The notes beneath the pieces were generated by a model, which was not told the DNA's origin, made no database searches, and saw only the letters and a program-made list of their open reading frames with translations. Shown in pieces: positions 30,878 to 40,079 of a DNA stretch of 64,000 nt (positions are counted from its first letter, which is position 1; each line of letters opens with the position of its first letter). The stretch covers positions 1-64,000 of the forward strand of contig NZ_SNZE01000003.1 in NCBI RefSeq assembly GCF_004363775.1, written 5' to 3'. A program made the translations under genes and the position numbers. This DNA comes from Hydromonas duriensis (GTDB lineage Bacteria > Pseudomonadota > Gammaproteobacteria > Burkholderiales > Burkholderiaceae).

Positions 30878-31262
30878 ATATACACTCGAAAATAGATGAT
30901 TAACCCATTTGAGTCTGAACTCAAAAAAGCAAATTCGTTTTATTGGGGGGATAAAACTGCGCCATCAGCCAACATCGGTTTTACTTTTAAAAGTCAAATG
31001 ATGGATAGTTCTGATTTAGAGTTTTTAAGATGTGGCTATTTTACACTTTTTAAGCATCAACAGGCAAAGTTATCCACAGTTTTATATGTAAAAGCGTTAA
31101 ATTTATGAGAATACATCAGTAAACTATTGCAATTATTAGAGAAATCGGGTTTAATGCTTGATTCGTGAAAGCGCAAAGTGCATCCAAGATTGATGTGCAA
31201 CACAGCGTTGCTTTCGGAAGAATTTTTTGCAACTGTGCAATTTTTGTTTGGGTAGAGATAAT
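30878..31262. promoter_or_regulatory. dnaA-rpmH intergenic region with DnaA box
   Basis: The gap holds the divergent dnaA and rpmH promoters. A perfect DnaA box TTATCCACA is at 31070-31078, about 190 bases before dnaA, suitable for autoregulation or as part of the origin. An rpmH promoter fits TTGCAA (31127-31132), a 17-base spacer and TTTAAT (31150-31155), giving a leader of about 100 bases. Short open frames here look like chance. Confidence 0.55.
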
Positions 31263-31397
31263 ATGAAACGTACTTTTCAACCTTCAGTGGTTCGTCGTAA
31301 ACGCACTCACGGTTTCCGTGCTCGTATGAAAACTCGTGGTGGTCGTGCTGTTTTGAGCGCTCGTCGCGCTAAAGGCCGTACACGTTTGGCAGTTTAA
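31263..31397 (+). CDS. rpmH: 50S ribosomal protein L34
   Basis: A 44-residue, extremely basic ribosomal protein, starting [18 protein letters not shown] and ending AKGRTRLAV. Size and sequence are canonical. It heads the rpmH-rnpA-yidD-yidC run transcribed away from dnaA. Confidence 0.98.
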   Translation: MKRTFQPSVVRRKRTHGFRARMKTRGGRAVLSARRAKGRTRLAV

Positions 31398-31443
31398 TTT
31401 AGTCGTATGGCTGGTTTAGCCGATAGATGTTTTGGTTGATGCC

Positions 31444-31899
31444 ATGGTGCGACCTAATTTAGGCTTGCCTCGTACACGTAAAATACTCAAAGCGGATGCG
31501 TATGCATCCGCTTTGCGCATGAAAACGTGTGCTCAAACAGAATGTTTTGCTTTGCATTTTTGTGCGCACTCCCCCCAAACTTCAGGTACAAAAACAACTT
31601 CTGTAACCGAGCCTTGGTCAAAAATTGGCATCGTGGTACCCAAAAAGTTAGCAAAGCATGCAATACGTCGGAACACGGTTAAGCGGTTAACGCGTGAGTA
31701 TTTTCGTTTGCATGCTGCCGATTTGTCTGATGGTTTATGGGTGGTGCGATTAAAGAGCAAGGTGAATCATTTGCCCTTGTCGTCAGCTTTAAAACGTGAA
31801 TGGGCTGCTCAGTTGTTTGACTTATTTGCTCAAGGCATGGTTTTTGCAACGCAGCTTAAAACCCGAAAAGGTTCGCGTGACGAAGGCACTTCGCTATGA
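31444..31899 (+). CDS. rnpA: Ribonuclease P protein component
   Basis: The protein subunit of RNase P, which processes tRNA 5' ends, 151 residues from the ATG at 31444. The diagnostic RNR-type motif is RRNTVKRLTREYFRLH, and IGIVVPKKLAKHA precedes it. The start is uncertain: a TTG four codons earlier is in frame, and neither has a good Shine-Dalgarno. A basic Ser/Thr-rich extension of about 35 residues precedes the conserved core, longer than in E. coli RnpA (119). It overlaps yidD by the four bases ATGA. Confidence 0.9.
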   Translation: MVRPNLGLPRTRKILKADAYASALRMKTCAQTECFALHFCAHSPQTSGTKTTSVTEPWSKIGIVVPKKLAKHAIRRNTVKRLTREYFRLHAADLSDGLWVVRLKSKVNHLPLSSALKREWAAQLFDLFAQGMVFATQLKTRKGSRDEGTSL

Positions 31900-32147
31900 A
31901 AAGCATATTTATTGCTTTGGTGCGTGCGTACCAGTTGTTGATTAGCCCTTTGACAGCGAATCATTGCCGTTATTATCCAACGTGTTCGCGTTATGCCATT
32001 ATTGCGATTGAACGACATGGTGCATGGCGCGGTGGTTGGTTGGCGGTGAAACGCATTGCAAGGTGTCGTCCCGGTTATCCAGGTGGTATCGATGAGGTAC
32101 CGACGGTCGAAGCGTTAAATCAAAGCTGCGGTTGTCGCAGGAGTTGA
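31896..32147 (+). CDS. yidD: Membrane protein insertion efficiency factor YidD
   Basis: An 83-residue membrane-associated protein that assists YidC-dependent insertion. The family signature HCRYYPTCSRYAIIAI is at residues 23-38, and RCRPGYPGGIDEVP follows. The ATG overlaps the rnpA stop, so translation is probably coupled. Confidence 0.95.
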   Translation: MKSIFIALVRAYQLLISPLTANHCRYYPTCSRYAIIAIERHGAWRGGWLAVKRIARCRPGYPGGIDEVPTVEALNQSCGCRRS

Positions 32148-32259
32148 TATAATAACCAGCTTGTTGTGCGTGTTTGATGAGGTGTTTTAGTAAGTGTACT
32201 TACTTTAGCAAATGCGGGCGGGTCCTAATTGTTTGATTTAATTGTTTAGAGAAAAAATA

Positions 32260-33933
32260 ATGAAGAATTTTTCACCACGTACCCTATTGTGGTTGGTCTT
32301 TGCAGGTTCTTTGCTGTTGTTATGGAATAACTGGCAGTTACAGCACATGCCAGCGCCAACGGCATCAACTGCTGCTGTTGAATCTAAAACCAGTGGTGCG
32401 GTTACGCCTGCTTCTGCATCGTCTACATCGAGCGATGCTAAACCAAGTAACAGCGCAGAAGGTTTTCAGCTCAAGGGTCAAGCTTTGCTGTTAGAAAATG
32501 ATGTGTTGCGTCTGAAAATCAACACCGAAGGCGGTGTGGTGCAATTGGCTCAATTGAAGCAGTTTAAAAACAACCACGACGATTCTTTAAATACAGTGTT
32601 GTTTAATAGCGCGTCCAGCGACCCTGAGGTTAAAAATCCAAATCAAGTGTATTTCGCTCGCAGTGGTTTAGCCAATGCAGAGTTGGGTTTAAATCACAAA
32701 ACCATTTTTACTGCGAGCGCGCCTGAAAGCGTAATGAAAGACGGTCAAGATGCGGTGAGCATCACTTTGACTGCGCAGAACAATGGCGTGACTTTGCGTA
32801 AAATTTACACGTTAAAACGTGGCAGTTACCTTGTTGATGTCAAACACGAAATTGATAATGCCAGTGCCAACGCGTTTGTACCCCGCTTGTACTTGGATCT
32901 TGCGCGTGACACATCGGATATAGGTGACTCGCGTTTTTATGTGACCTACACGGGTCCTGTGGTGTATAACGAAGAAAATAAATTTAAAAAAGTTCCGTTT
33001 GCAGACATTGCAAAAGGCAAAGTTGATTACACCACCAAGGCTGACAATGGTTGGGTCGGTATGGTGCAGCACTACTTCGTTTCGGCATGGGTGATGCCTG
33101 AAAAAGTTGAGCGCACTTTTTACACGGATACGATTCAGAGCCGCCCTTTCGCCGCGTATAACGTTGGTGAAATCACGAGTTTGCCTGAAGTTGCGCCTGC
33201 AGGTCAAACCAGTTTTGACGCTCAACTGTATGTGGGACCGCAAGACCAAAAAACTTTGGCGGCCATTGCACCAGGTTTAGAATTGACCGTTGATTATGGT
33301 TGGTTGACGATTATTGCCAAGCCTGTGCATTGGTTTATGGGTTTTTTGCATGCATTCATCGGCAACTGGGGTTGGACAATTATTGCTTTGACAATTTTAA
33401 TGAAATTGGCATTCTTCCCCTTAACGGCGGCGAGTTATAAATCCATGGCGAAAATGAAAGCCCTTGCGCCTAAATTAAAGGTTTTACAAGAGCAGTACGG
33501 TGAAGACCGCATGAAGCTGAATCAAGCTACTATGGAGTTGTACAAAGCAGAAAAAGTAAACCCAGCAGGTGGTTGTTTGCCAATGTTGGTGCAAATGCCA
33601 ATCTTCATCGCTTTGTTTTATGTGTTGCAAGCCGCAGTTGAAATGCGCGGCGCGCCGTGGATGGGTTGGATTAAGGATTTATCCGTGCCTGACCCGCTTT
33701 GGATTTTGCCCGTGTTGTACATGATTACCATGTTCATTCAAACCAAATTGAACCCAACACCAGCCGATCCGATGCAAGCACGTATGATGCTGATGATGCC
33801 TTTGATTTTTGGTGTGACCTTTTTCTTCTTTCCATCGGGTCTTGTTTTGTACTGGGTTGTCAGCAATATTTTCTCTATTGCGCAACAGTGGTACATCACC
33901 AAGCACATTATGGATCCAGCACCTAAGCCTTAA
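32260..33933 (+). CDS. yidC: Membrane insertase YidC
   Basis: A 557-residue inner-membrane insertase. The first membrane helix (TLLWLVFAGSLLLLW) is followed by a large periplasmic beta-sandwich domain to about residue 345. The conserved membrane core follows, including WFMGFLHAFIGNWGWTII, the coiled KSMAKMKALAPKLKVLQEQY loop and PAGGCLPMLVQMPIFIALF. The ATG at 32260 is preferred over an in-frame TTG upstream because AGAGAAA precedes it and it opens the first helix. A strong terminator follows. mnmE, often next in this cluster, is instead at 54.8 kb. Confidence 0.97.
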   Translation: MKNFSPRTLLWLVFAGSLLLLWNNWQLQHMPAPTASTAAVESKTSGAVTPASASSTSSDAKPSNSAEGFQLKGQALLLENDVLRLKINTEGGVVQLAQLKQFKNNHDDSLNTVLFNSASSDPEVKNPNQVYFARSGLANAELGLNHKTIFTASAPESVMKDGQDAVSITLTAQNNGVTLRKIYTLKRGSYLVDVKHEIDNASANAFVPRLYLDLARDTSDIGDSRFYVTYTGPVVYNEENKFKKVPFADIAKGKVDYTTKADNGWVGMVQHYFVSAWVMPEKVERTFYTDTIQSRPFAAYNVGEITSLPEVAPAGQTSFDAQLYVGPQDQKTLAAIAPGLELTVDYGWLTIIAKPVHWFMGFLHAFIGNWGWTIIALTILMKLAFFPLTAASYKSMAKMKALAPKLKVLQEQYGEDRMKLNQATMELYKAEKVNPAGGCLPMLVQMPIFIALFYVLQAAVEMRGAPWMGWIKDLSVPDPLWILPVLYMITMFIQTKLNPTPADPMQARMMLMMPLIFGVTFFFFPSGLVLYWVVSNIFSIAQQWYITKHIMDPAPKP

Positions 33934-33961
33934 TCTAAAGTATACGGTGCAGTCTTAGACT

Positions 33962-33996
33962 AAAAAAAACGGCGATGTTATATCGCCGTTTTTTTT
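33962..33996. terminator. Bidirectional terminator after yidC
   Basis: AAAAAAAACGGCGAT (33962-33976) pairs with ATCGCCGTTTTTTTT (33982-33996) around the loop GTTAT. It serves yidC and the converging exonuclease-like gene. Confidence 0.9.
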
Positions 33997-34008
33997 TATG
34001 TATTTGAA

Positions 34009-34608
34009 TTAATTTGAGTCAATCTGTTGTTCGTCGTGCTGTGCGCGCCAGACCTTGAGCATCTGGCTGAACAAATGACCTTGTTCGAGCGCATCATCCA
34101 AAGCGATATGGGTATGAGGCAAATCTTCGGGCAGCCATTCTTTTGGCAAACGCGGCTTGATGGCTTGTTTAAAAGGCAATCCCGTTATGGCCATGGCAAA
34201 GGTTTTCATGTCCAAAGCAGACCATGAAAACGGCGATTCGCCCGTGAATTTGATTAAATACCAAAATATAAATGTAAAATCAAATCCAGCAGGATAGCCA
34301 ACAAACACGGGGCTGTTGCTGTTGCCGCAGGTCTGTCGAATCCATTTCACAAAATCTTTCATGGCCGTTTCTGGAGGAACTGGATTGAGGCGACACGCTG
34401 ACCACGCCTCTGGTTCTCCAGCCCAAAATTTCATGGTAAACGGATGACCGCTCGCGCCTTCGAGCATTTCTAAATTTGTGCTGAATGTGCCAAGCAGCTC
34501 ACCCGCAGCAGAATACGCTGCGCTGGCAAACGACAGCATGGAGTGAGGCCCTGGGATGGGGCCGTCGGTTTCAATGTCGGTGACAAAATAAATTTCTGAT
34601 TTGGCCAT
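34009..34608 (-). CDS. DEDDh-type 3'-5' exonuclease-like protein
   Basis: A 199-residue protein with the three acidic exonuclease motifs: FVTDIETDG near residue 8 (Exo I), FVGYPAGFDFTFIF (Exo II) and HIALDDALEQG (Exo III, with the histidine of the DEDDh class). These would bind two metal ions for hydrolysis of DNA or RNA from the 3' end. Length is that of a stand-alone domain with no polymerase or oligoribonuclease-type extension, so the substrate is open. The start at 34608 gives the conserved region; an in-frame GTG seven codons earlier is possible, and neither has a good ribosome site. Confidence 0.7.
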   Translation of the reverse strand: MAKSEIYFVTDIETDGPIPGPHSMLSFASAAYSAAGELLGTFSTNLEMLEGASGHPFTMKFWAGEPEAWSACRLNPVPPETAMKDFVKWIRQTCGNSNSPVFVGYPAGFDFTFIFWYLIKFTGESPFSWSALDMKTFAMAITGLPFKQAIKPRLPKEWLPEDLPHTHIALDDALEQGHLFSQMLKVWRAQHDEQQIDSN

Positions 34609-34735
34609 AAAAAAGGTGTTTGTAATCACGCTTCTATTGGAAGCTGATTGGGTGGGGTGAATGGTGAATTAGGGATGATAGCGTGTTTATGGCTGAATGG
34701 AATGAGTTGAATGATGAGGTTTGAAGGATATTGAT

Positions 34736-34760
34736 AAACATGCCGACGGACGGCATGTTT
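34736..34760. terminator. Hairpin after parB
   Basis: AAACATGCCG (34736-34745) pairs with CGGCATGTTT (34751-34760) around a 5-nt loop. The T-run is long on the + strand and only three bases on the - strand, so it is a weak terminator for leftward parB. Confidence 0.55.
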
Positions 34761-34768
34761 TTTTGACT

Positions 34769-35659
34769 TTATTGAGGCGTGCCCAGTTTTGCCATAATCC
34801 CATCCAATACGTCCAAATTGGCAAATTCAATGACCATCTTGCCTTGATTTTTTTTGCCCATTTTGAGTGAGACTGCTGCGCCTAAACAATCTGACAATTG
34901 CTGTTCGAGGCGAATGATGTCGCCAGAGACGACGCGCATTTTTTCTTTCTTGTCGCCCTCGCCTTTTAAAATTGCTTGCACGCGTTTTTCAGTGTCGCGT
35001 ACGGATAGGCGACGGGCGTTAATTTCTTGTGCGAGCATCACTTGTTGGGCGGATTCAAGACTAAGCAAGGCGCGTGCGTGCCCCATGTCAATATCGCCTG
35101 CAAGTAGCATGGTTTGCACGGCGGGGGCGAGGTTCAATAGACGCAATAAATTTGACACCGCACTGCGTGAACGGCCAATGGCGCTGGCGCAGGTGTCGTG
35201 TGTGTAATTGAATTCGGCGATGAGGCGTTGCAAGCCTTGTGCTTCTTCGAGTGGGTTAAGGTCTTCGCGTTGGATGTTTTCAATAAGGGCAAGCGAGAGC
35301 GCTTGCTTGTCATCCACATCAACGATAAGCACAGGTACTTCGGTTAGCCCAGCGATGCCTGCGGCTCGATAGCGGCGTTCACCTGCGATGATTTCGTAGA
35401 GGTCGTTGCCGATGGCGCGGACGGTGATGGGTTGCATCAAGCCATTGGAGGCGATGCTGCTGGCCAACTCGGTCAGTGCGGTTTCATCCATGTGGTTACG
35501 CGGTTGGTATTTACCCGCTTGCATTTTGTCGCGCGCGAGCATTTGCAAGTTGCCTGCAGGGTTTTCTGCGGCGTCATGTGCTTGTTGATTCATGCTGTTG
35601 GATGCGCCGAGTAACGATTCAAGTCCGCGTCCAAGCCCTTTTTTTTGTTTAGTCACCAT
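34769..35659 (-). CDS. parB: Chromosome partitioning protein ParB
   Basis: A 296-residue CTP-dependent DNA-sliding clamp that loads at parS. The N-terminal KKGLGRGLESLLG contains the ParA-stimulating region. The CTP-binding motif is in IAGERRYRAAGIAGL, followed by NIQREDLNPLEEAQGLQRL and the HTH region (ACASAIGRSRSAVSNLLRLL). The C-terminal dimerisation domain closes the protein. It sits 8 bases after parA. Three parS sites lie 3.5-5 kb away. Confidence 0.95.
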   Translation of the reverse strand: MVTKQKKGLGRGLESLLGASNSMNQQAHDAAENPAGNLQMLARDKMQAGKYQPRNHMDETALTELASSIASNGLMQPITVRAIGNDLYEIIAGERRYRAAGIAGLTEVPVLIVDVDDKQALSLALIENIQREDLNPLEEAQGLQRLIAEFNYTHDTCASAIGRSRSAVSNLLRLLNLAPAVQTMLLAGDIDMGHARALLSLESAQQVMLAQEINARRLSVRDTEKRVQAILKGEGDKKEKMRVVSGDIIRLEQQLSDCLGAAVSLKMGKKNQGKMVIEFANLDVLDGIMAKLGTPQ

Positions 35660-35667
35660 GTCTTGTC

Positions 35668-36432
35668 CTAATAGTTGCGTGTCAGTAGTTCTTCGGCAAA
35701 TTCAATATAGGCATTTGCACCGCGTGATGAGGGGTCGTATATGACGCCTGGCAAGCCGTAGCTGGGTGCTTCGGCTAGGCGTACATTGCGTGGAATGACA
35801 CTGTTGAATACTTTGTCGCCAAAATGTGCTTTGAGTTGATCAGAGACCTGTTGTTGCAGTGTGATGCGCATGTCAAACATGACGCGCAATAGGCAAATCA
35901 CTTCTAAATCAGGATTGAGGTTGGCGTGCAAACTGCGAATGGTGTTGACCAAGTCGCTCAAGCCTTCCAAGGCGAAATATTCGCATTGCATGGGAATAAT
36001 CACACCTTGCGCGCTGCACAAGCCGTTTAGTGTCAACATCGACAGCGAGGGTGGGCAATCAATCAACACATAATCGTAGTGTGTTTGCACTTGCGCAAGC
36101 GCTTCTTTTAAACGGTATTCGCGTCGTTCTAAATCAACCAGTTCAATCTCAGCCCCAGCCAAGTCACGGTTTGCGGCGAGCAGTGAGTATCCGACTTCGG
36201 GCGGTTTCACAATGGCACTCTGGATGCTTTTTAGTCCGAGCAACACGTGGTATACCGTTGAGGGCAAACTGTGTTTGTCGACCCCGCTGCCCATGGTGGC
36301 GTTGCCTTGTGGGTCAAGGTCAACCAAGAGCACCCGTTGTCCAAGTTTGGCGAGTGCGGCGGCTAGGTTAACAGTGGTGGTGGTTTTACCGACCCCGCCT
36401 TTTTGATTGGCAATGCAGAATATTTTTGTCAT
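35668..36432 (-). CDS. parA: Chromosome partitioning ATPase ParA
   Basis: A 254-residue ParA/Soj-type ATPase that drives origin segregation with ParB. The deviant Walker A is NQKGGVGKTTTTVNLAAAL, and the Walker B strand is YVLIDCPPSLSML. No N-terminal DNA-binding extension is present, so it is the short chromosomal type. AAGG precedes the ATG. It follows rsmG by 13 bases in the mnmG-rsmG-parA-parB operon. Confidence 0.95.
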   Translation of the reverse strand: MTKIFCIANQKGGVGKTTTTVNLAAALAKLGQRVLLVDLDPQGNATMGSGVDKHSLPSTVYHVLLGLKSIQSAIVKPPEVGYSLLAANRDLAGAEIELVDLERREYRLKEALAQVQTHYDYVLIDCPPSLSMLTLNGLCSAQGVIIPMQCEYFALEGLSDLVNTIRSLHANLNPDLEVICLLRVMFDMRITLQQQVSDQLKAHFGDKVFNSVIPRNVRLAEAPSYGLPGVIYDPSSRGANAYIEFAEELLTRNY

Positions 36433-36445
36433 GTATTGGCCTTTT

Positions 36446-37138
36446 TTAACTGCGTTTTAGTTGTATCAAATGTCGTTGTGCATCCAATTGGGGGACGTGC
36501 AGTTCAACCGAAGTGGCGTTCCATTTTCCTATGAATGCTCGATGAAGCTCTGCCATTTCATCTTCGGGAAAGACCCCTTTCATCGCAGCAAAGAAGCCGT
36601 TGTCGGCAAGCGCCTTTTCTGACAATTGCACAAAATCAATGACACTGGCGAAAGCGCGGCTGGTGATGATGTTGTGACTTTGACTTGTCGGTAAGTCTTC
36701 CACTTTCCCTGTAATCACATTTAAGTTGGTGAGTGCTAGCTGTCCCTTAACTTGTTGTAAAAACGCTGTTTTTTTATGGACAGGGTCAATTAAAGTGAGT
36801 TGCCAATTTGGACGCATGATGGCTAATACCACACCAGGCAAACCACCGCCCGTACCGACATCGAGTACGGAAATGGCGTGTTCACTCATATTCAAATCAG
36901 TTATCCACTCTTCTAAAATGGGCAATATGACAAGGCTATCCAGCAGGTGATGACTGACCATTTTGTCTGCATCGCGGATGGCGGATAGGTTGTAGACATG
37001 GTTCCATTTTGCCATGAGACTGAGGTATTCAACGAGCTGGCTGCGTTGCTCAAGGCTGACTTCAAGGGCAGTCTGTGCTAAGCCTGCGTCAAGTTGGGCG
37101 CGAACGTGAATTGGGTTGAAAGCGGTGATACGAGTCAT
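36446..37138 (-). CDS. rsmG: 16S rRNA (guanine-N7) methyltransferase RsmG
   Basis: A 230-residue SAM-dependent methyltransferase modifying a guanine of the 16S rRNA 530 loop (G527 in E. coli), whose loss gives low-level streptomycin resistance. Visible are [23 protein letters not shown], the SAM loop [16 protein letters not shown] and [13 protein letters not shown]. Its ATG overlaps the mnmG stop codon as ATGA, indicating translational coupling. Confidence 0.95.
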   Translation of the reverse strand: MTRITAFNPIHVRAQLDAGLAQTALEVSLEQRSQLVEYLSLMAKWNHVYNLSAIRDADKMVSHHLLDSLVILPILEEWITDLNMSEHAISVLDVGTGGGLPGVVLAIMRPNWQLTLIDPVHKKTAFLQQVKGQLALTNLNVITGKVEDLPTSQSHNIITSRAFASVIDFVQLSEKALADNGFFAAMKGVFPEDEMAELHRAFIGKWNATSVELHVPQLDAQRHLIQLKRS

Positions 37139-39069
37139 GCGCCCTGCTCCATTTTTTTCGCATGGGCTTGGTTGGTGCGTTTGATGTGCACCAGCAGCAG
37201 CGAAATGGCGGCGGGCGTGATGCCTGATATACGTGCGGCTTGTCCAACGGTTTCGGGTGCATTTTTAGCGAGCTTTTGTCGCACTTCGATGGATAAGCCT
37301 TTGACATCCATATAGTCTAAGTCACTTGGGATGCGCGTGCTCTCGTGATTGGCGTGTTTACTGATTTCGTCTTTTTGTCGCTCAATGTAGCCCGCGTATT
37401 TAATAGCTATTTCAACCTGCTCTTTGACAATCTGCTCGTCAATCGGGTTGTCAGCCAATGAAACGCTCGGCGCAAAACGTGCATTGTCGGCCGTGATGAG
37501 TTTGTCATACGTCACTTCAGGGCGGCGAAGCAAATCAGCGAGGCTGTATTCGCGCTCGATGTTTTTGCCTAGTAATGCGGTCGCGCTTTCTGTGGAAAAG
37601 TTGTTTGGATTGACCCAAGTGGACTTGAGACGTTCTTGCTCACGCGCAACGGCTTCCATTTTGCGTTCAAAGTAATGCCATTGCGCATCACCAACCAAGC
37701 CCAACTCACGACCAATCGCGGTTAAACGCGCGTCTGCATTGTCCTCGCGGAGCGATAAGCGATATTCTGCGCGGCTGGTGAACATGCGGTAAGGCTCGCT
37801 GACCCCTTTTGTGATGAGGTCGTCCACCAATACGCCGAGATACGAGTCGTGTCGTGCGGGTCGCCATTCTTCTTTGTTTTGTGCGCGTCTGCCCGCATTT
37901 GCACCTGCGAGCAGACCTTGCGCAGCGGCTTCTTCGTAGCCTGTGGTGCCGTTGATTTGCCCTGCAAAATACAAGTTGGCGATGGCTTTGGTTTCAAAAG
38001 TGGCTTTTAACCCGCGAGGGTCAAAGTAATCGTACTCAATGGCGTATCCAGGGCGCAAAATATGCGCATTTTCCAAGCCGACCATGGAGCGCACAAGGTC
38101 AATTTGCACATCAAATGGGAGGCTGGTTGAAATGCCGTTTGGGTAAAATTCGTGCGTGCTTAAGCCCTCTGGCTCTAAGAAAATTTGATGTTGTTCCTTA
38201 TCGGCAAACCGATGAATTTTGTCTTCAATTGATGGGCAATAGCGCGGCCCCACGCCTTCAATCACGCCCGTGTACATGGGCGAGCGTGATAGGCCGTTGC
38301 GAATAATCTCGTGCGTGCGTGCGTTGGTGTGGGTAATCCAGCACGGGACTTGGCGCGGGTGTTGTTCGGCTCGACCCATGAATGAAAAAACGGGGACAGG
38401 GTCTAGGTCGCCAGGTTGTTCAGTGATTCGGCTGTAATCAATGGTGCGTCCGTCAATTCGTGGCGGTGTGCCTGTTTTTAGCCGTCCTTGTCCAAGGTTG
38501 AGTTCTTTTAGCCGATCCGATAGGCGCAGCGCCGCTGGGTCACCTGCCCTGCCGCCCGTTGTGTTGTTTAGGCCGACATGGATTTTTCCACCTAAAAAAG
38601 TGCCTGCTGTCAACACCACGCAAGTGCCATTGAATTGAATGCCGATTTCAGTGATAACGCCTGTCACTTTGTCGCCTTCAACAATCAAGTCGTCAACCGC
38701 TTGTTGGAATAAATCAAGGTTTTCTTGGTTTTCTAATGCGTGACGTACCGCAGCCTTGTACAGCACTCGGTCGGCTTGCGCGCGTGTGGCACGAACAGCG
38801 GGACCTTTACTTGAATTTAAAATACGAAACTGAATCCCGCCTAAATCGGCTGCTCGCGCCATAACCCCGCCAAGCGCATCCACTTCCTTAACCAAATGTC
38901 CCTTGCCAATCCCGCCGATAGATGGGTTGCAACTCATTTGCCCTAAAGTTTCAATATTGTGCGTCAGCAAAAGTGTTTGGCAGCCCATGCGTGCCGAGGC
39001 GAGCGCAGCTTCTGTACCTGCGTGTCCACCGCCAATGATAATCACGTCGTAATTTTTTTGGTAAATCAT
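37135..39069 (-). CDS. mnmG: tRNA uridine modification enzyme MnmG (GidA)
   Basis: A 644-residue FAD-dependent enzyme that, with MnmE, puts the carboxymethylaminomethyl group on U34 of tRNAs. The N-terminal FAD motif is [20 protein letters not shown]. The family marker [15 protein letters not shown] and the region [18 protein letters not shown] follow. The C-terminal MnmE-binding helical domain ends the chain. It heads the operon with rsmG, parA and parB, and two parS palindromes lie just upstream of its start. Confidence 0.97.
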   Translation of the reverse strand: MIYQKNYDVIIIGGGHAGTEAALASARMGCQTLLLTHNIETLGQMSCNPSIGGIGKGHLVKEVDALGGVMARAADLGGIQFRILNSSKGPAVRATRAQADRVLYKAAVRHALENQENLDLFQQAVDDLIVEGDKVTGVITEIGIQFNGTCVVLTAGTFLGGKIHVGLNNTTGGRAGDPAALRLSDRLKELNLGQGRLKTGTPPRIDGRTIDYSRITEQPGDLDPVPVFSFMGRAEQHPRQVPCWITHTNARTHEIIRNGLSRSPMYTGVIEGVGPRYCPSIEDKIHRFADKEQHQIFLEPEGLSTHEFYPNGISTSLPFDVQIDLVRSMVGLENAHILRPGYAIEYDYFDPRGLKATFETKAIANLYFAGQINGTTGYEEAAAQGLLAGANAGRRAQNKEEWRPARHDSYLGVLVDDLITKGVSEPYRMFTSRAEYRLSLREDNADARLTAIGRELGLVGDAQWHYFERKMEAVAREQERLKSTWVNPNNFSTESATALLGKNIEREYSLADLLRRPEVTYDKLITADNARFAPSVSLADNPIDEQIVKEQVEIAIKYAGYIERQKDEISKHANHESTRIPSDLDYMDVKGLSIEVRQKLAKNAPETVGQAARISGITPAAISLLLVHIKRTNQAHAKKMEQGA

Positions 39070-39129
39070 GTTTAAACAGCTTTCTTAAAGTAGCCATAAT
39101 TATACCGTAGTTGTTCTTTTCTTCATTTG

Positions 39130-39145
39130 TGTTTCACGTGAAACA
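39130..39145. promoter_or_regulatory. parS site 1
   Basis: TGTTTCACGTGAAACA, a perfect 16-base palindrome identical to the classical parS consensus bound by ParB. It lies 61 bases upstream of mnmG. Confidence 0.95.
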
Positions 39146-39205
39146 TACAAATGAGTTGTTTTTTTGAACCTAATCCATCGGGTTTGATAACTAGAAAAGC
39201 GATTA

Positions 39206-39221
39206 TGTTTCACGTGAAACA
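39206..39221. promoter_or_regulatory. parS site 2
   Basis: A second perfect TGTTTCACGTGAAACA palindrome, 76 bases from site 1 (start to start). It abuts the terminator hairpin of the TSUP permease gene. Confidence 0.95.
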
Positions 39222-39222
39222 A

Positions 39223-39248
39223 AAAATGCGCAGTGAACTGCGCATTTT
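39223..39248 (-). terminator. Terminator after TSUP permease
   Basis: AAAATGCGCAG pairs with CTGCGCATTTT around TGAA. Read leftward it ends in a run of T, and it follows the stop of the gene at 39270-40052. Its T-run abuts parS site 2. Confidence 0.8.
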
Positions 39249-39269
39249 CATGAGAATATGTATGGTGTT

Positions 39270-40052
39270 TTAAAGAAAAACCTTGATGGTGTCGTAAGTG
39301 AATTTAACAATCGTGACTGACAGAATGACGATAAAAACTTTGCGAATAAAAGGCGTTCCGTATTTTGTAACGACATGTGTGCCACACAATGCGCCCAATA
39401 TATTGCTCATTCCCATCAGTGCGCCAGTGAGCCAAAGAACATGCCCTTGCAATCCGAATAGTGCAAGCGCACCAAAATTGGCGGCAAGGTTTAAGATTTT
39501 TGAATGTGCAGTGGCTTTCAAAAAATCGTGACCAAATAGTTTAACAAATACAAAAGCTAAAATAGAACCAGTCCCTGGCCCAAAAAAACCATCATACAGG
39601 CCTATACCTACCCCTACCGCTAAACCACGCTTTTTTTCTTGGTTCGTGCTTAGTTTTAAATCAATGTGCATTTGACCCAAATCTTTTTTCAAAAAAGTAT
39701 AGGTGACCATCAAAAGCAAAAGAACCAGCATGATGGGGCGTAAATACTGGACGGGTAACAAAACGGCGGCGTTTGCGCCAACAACCGAAAAAATGAGTGT
39801 GGCTATAATTGCGCCTTTGAGCATGTTCCAATTGAGCTGGACGCGCTTGGCGTATTGTTTGGCTGCGATGGCTGTTCCGCAAATGCTTGATAATTTGTTC
39901 GTACCCAATAGGGTTGCTGGTGTTTGTTGAGGCAGGATGCCGAATAGACCAGGCACTTGAATTAAGCCGCCACCGCCAACGGCGGAGTCAATCAAGCCCG
40001 CGACGAATGCGAGTGGTAATAGTAATAATAGTTCGGGTGTTAAAAAGTCCAT
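39270..40052 (-). CDS. TSUP-family permease (TauE/SafE)
   Basis: A 260-residue inner-membrane protein of the TauE/SafE (TSUP) family. Hydrophobic segments number about eight, with the paired family motifs FVAGLIDSAVGGGGLIQVPG near the N-terminus and GIGLYDGFFGPGTGSILAFV in the second half. Members move sulfite, sulfoacetate, taurine-derived or other organic anions; the substrate here is not readable. AAGAGA precedes the ATG. It begins 27 bases after the asparaginase gene and is probably cotranscribed with it. Confidence 0.85.
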   Translation of the reverse strand: MDFLTPELLLLLPLAFVAGLIDSAVGGGGLIQVPGLFGILPQQTPATLLGTNKLSSICGTAIAAKQYAKRVQLNWNMLKGAIIATLIFSVVGANAAVLLPVQYLRPIMLVLLLLMVTYTFLKKDLGQMHIDLKLSTNQEKKRGLAVGVGIGLYDGFFGPGTGSILAFVFVKLFGHDFLKATAHSKILNLAANFGALALFGLQGHVLWLTGALMGMSNILGALCGTHVVTKYGTPFIRKVFIVILSVTIVKFTYDTIKVFL

Positions 40053-40079
40053 GGTTGTCTCTTTTGTTGTTGAATAATA

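Noticed and set aside
30896-31108. 70-codon frame between dnaA and rpmH
   Set aside because: It overlaps the DnaA box and the dnaA promoter region, and its composition looks like AT-rich chance sequence.
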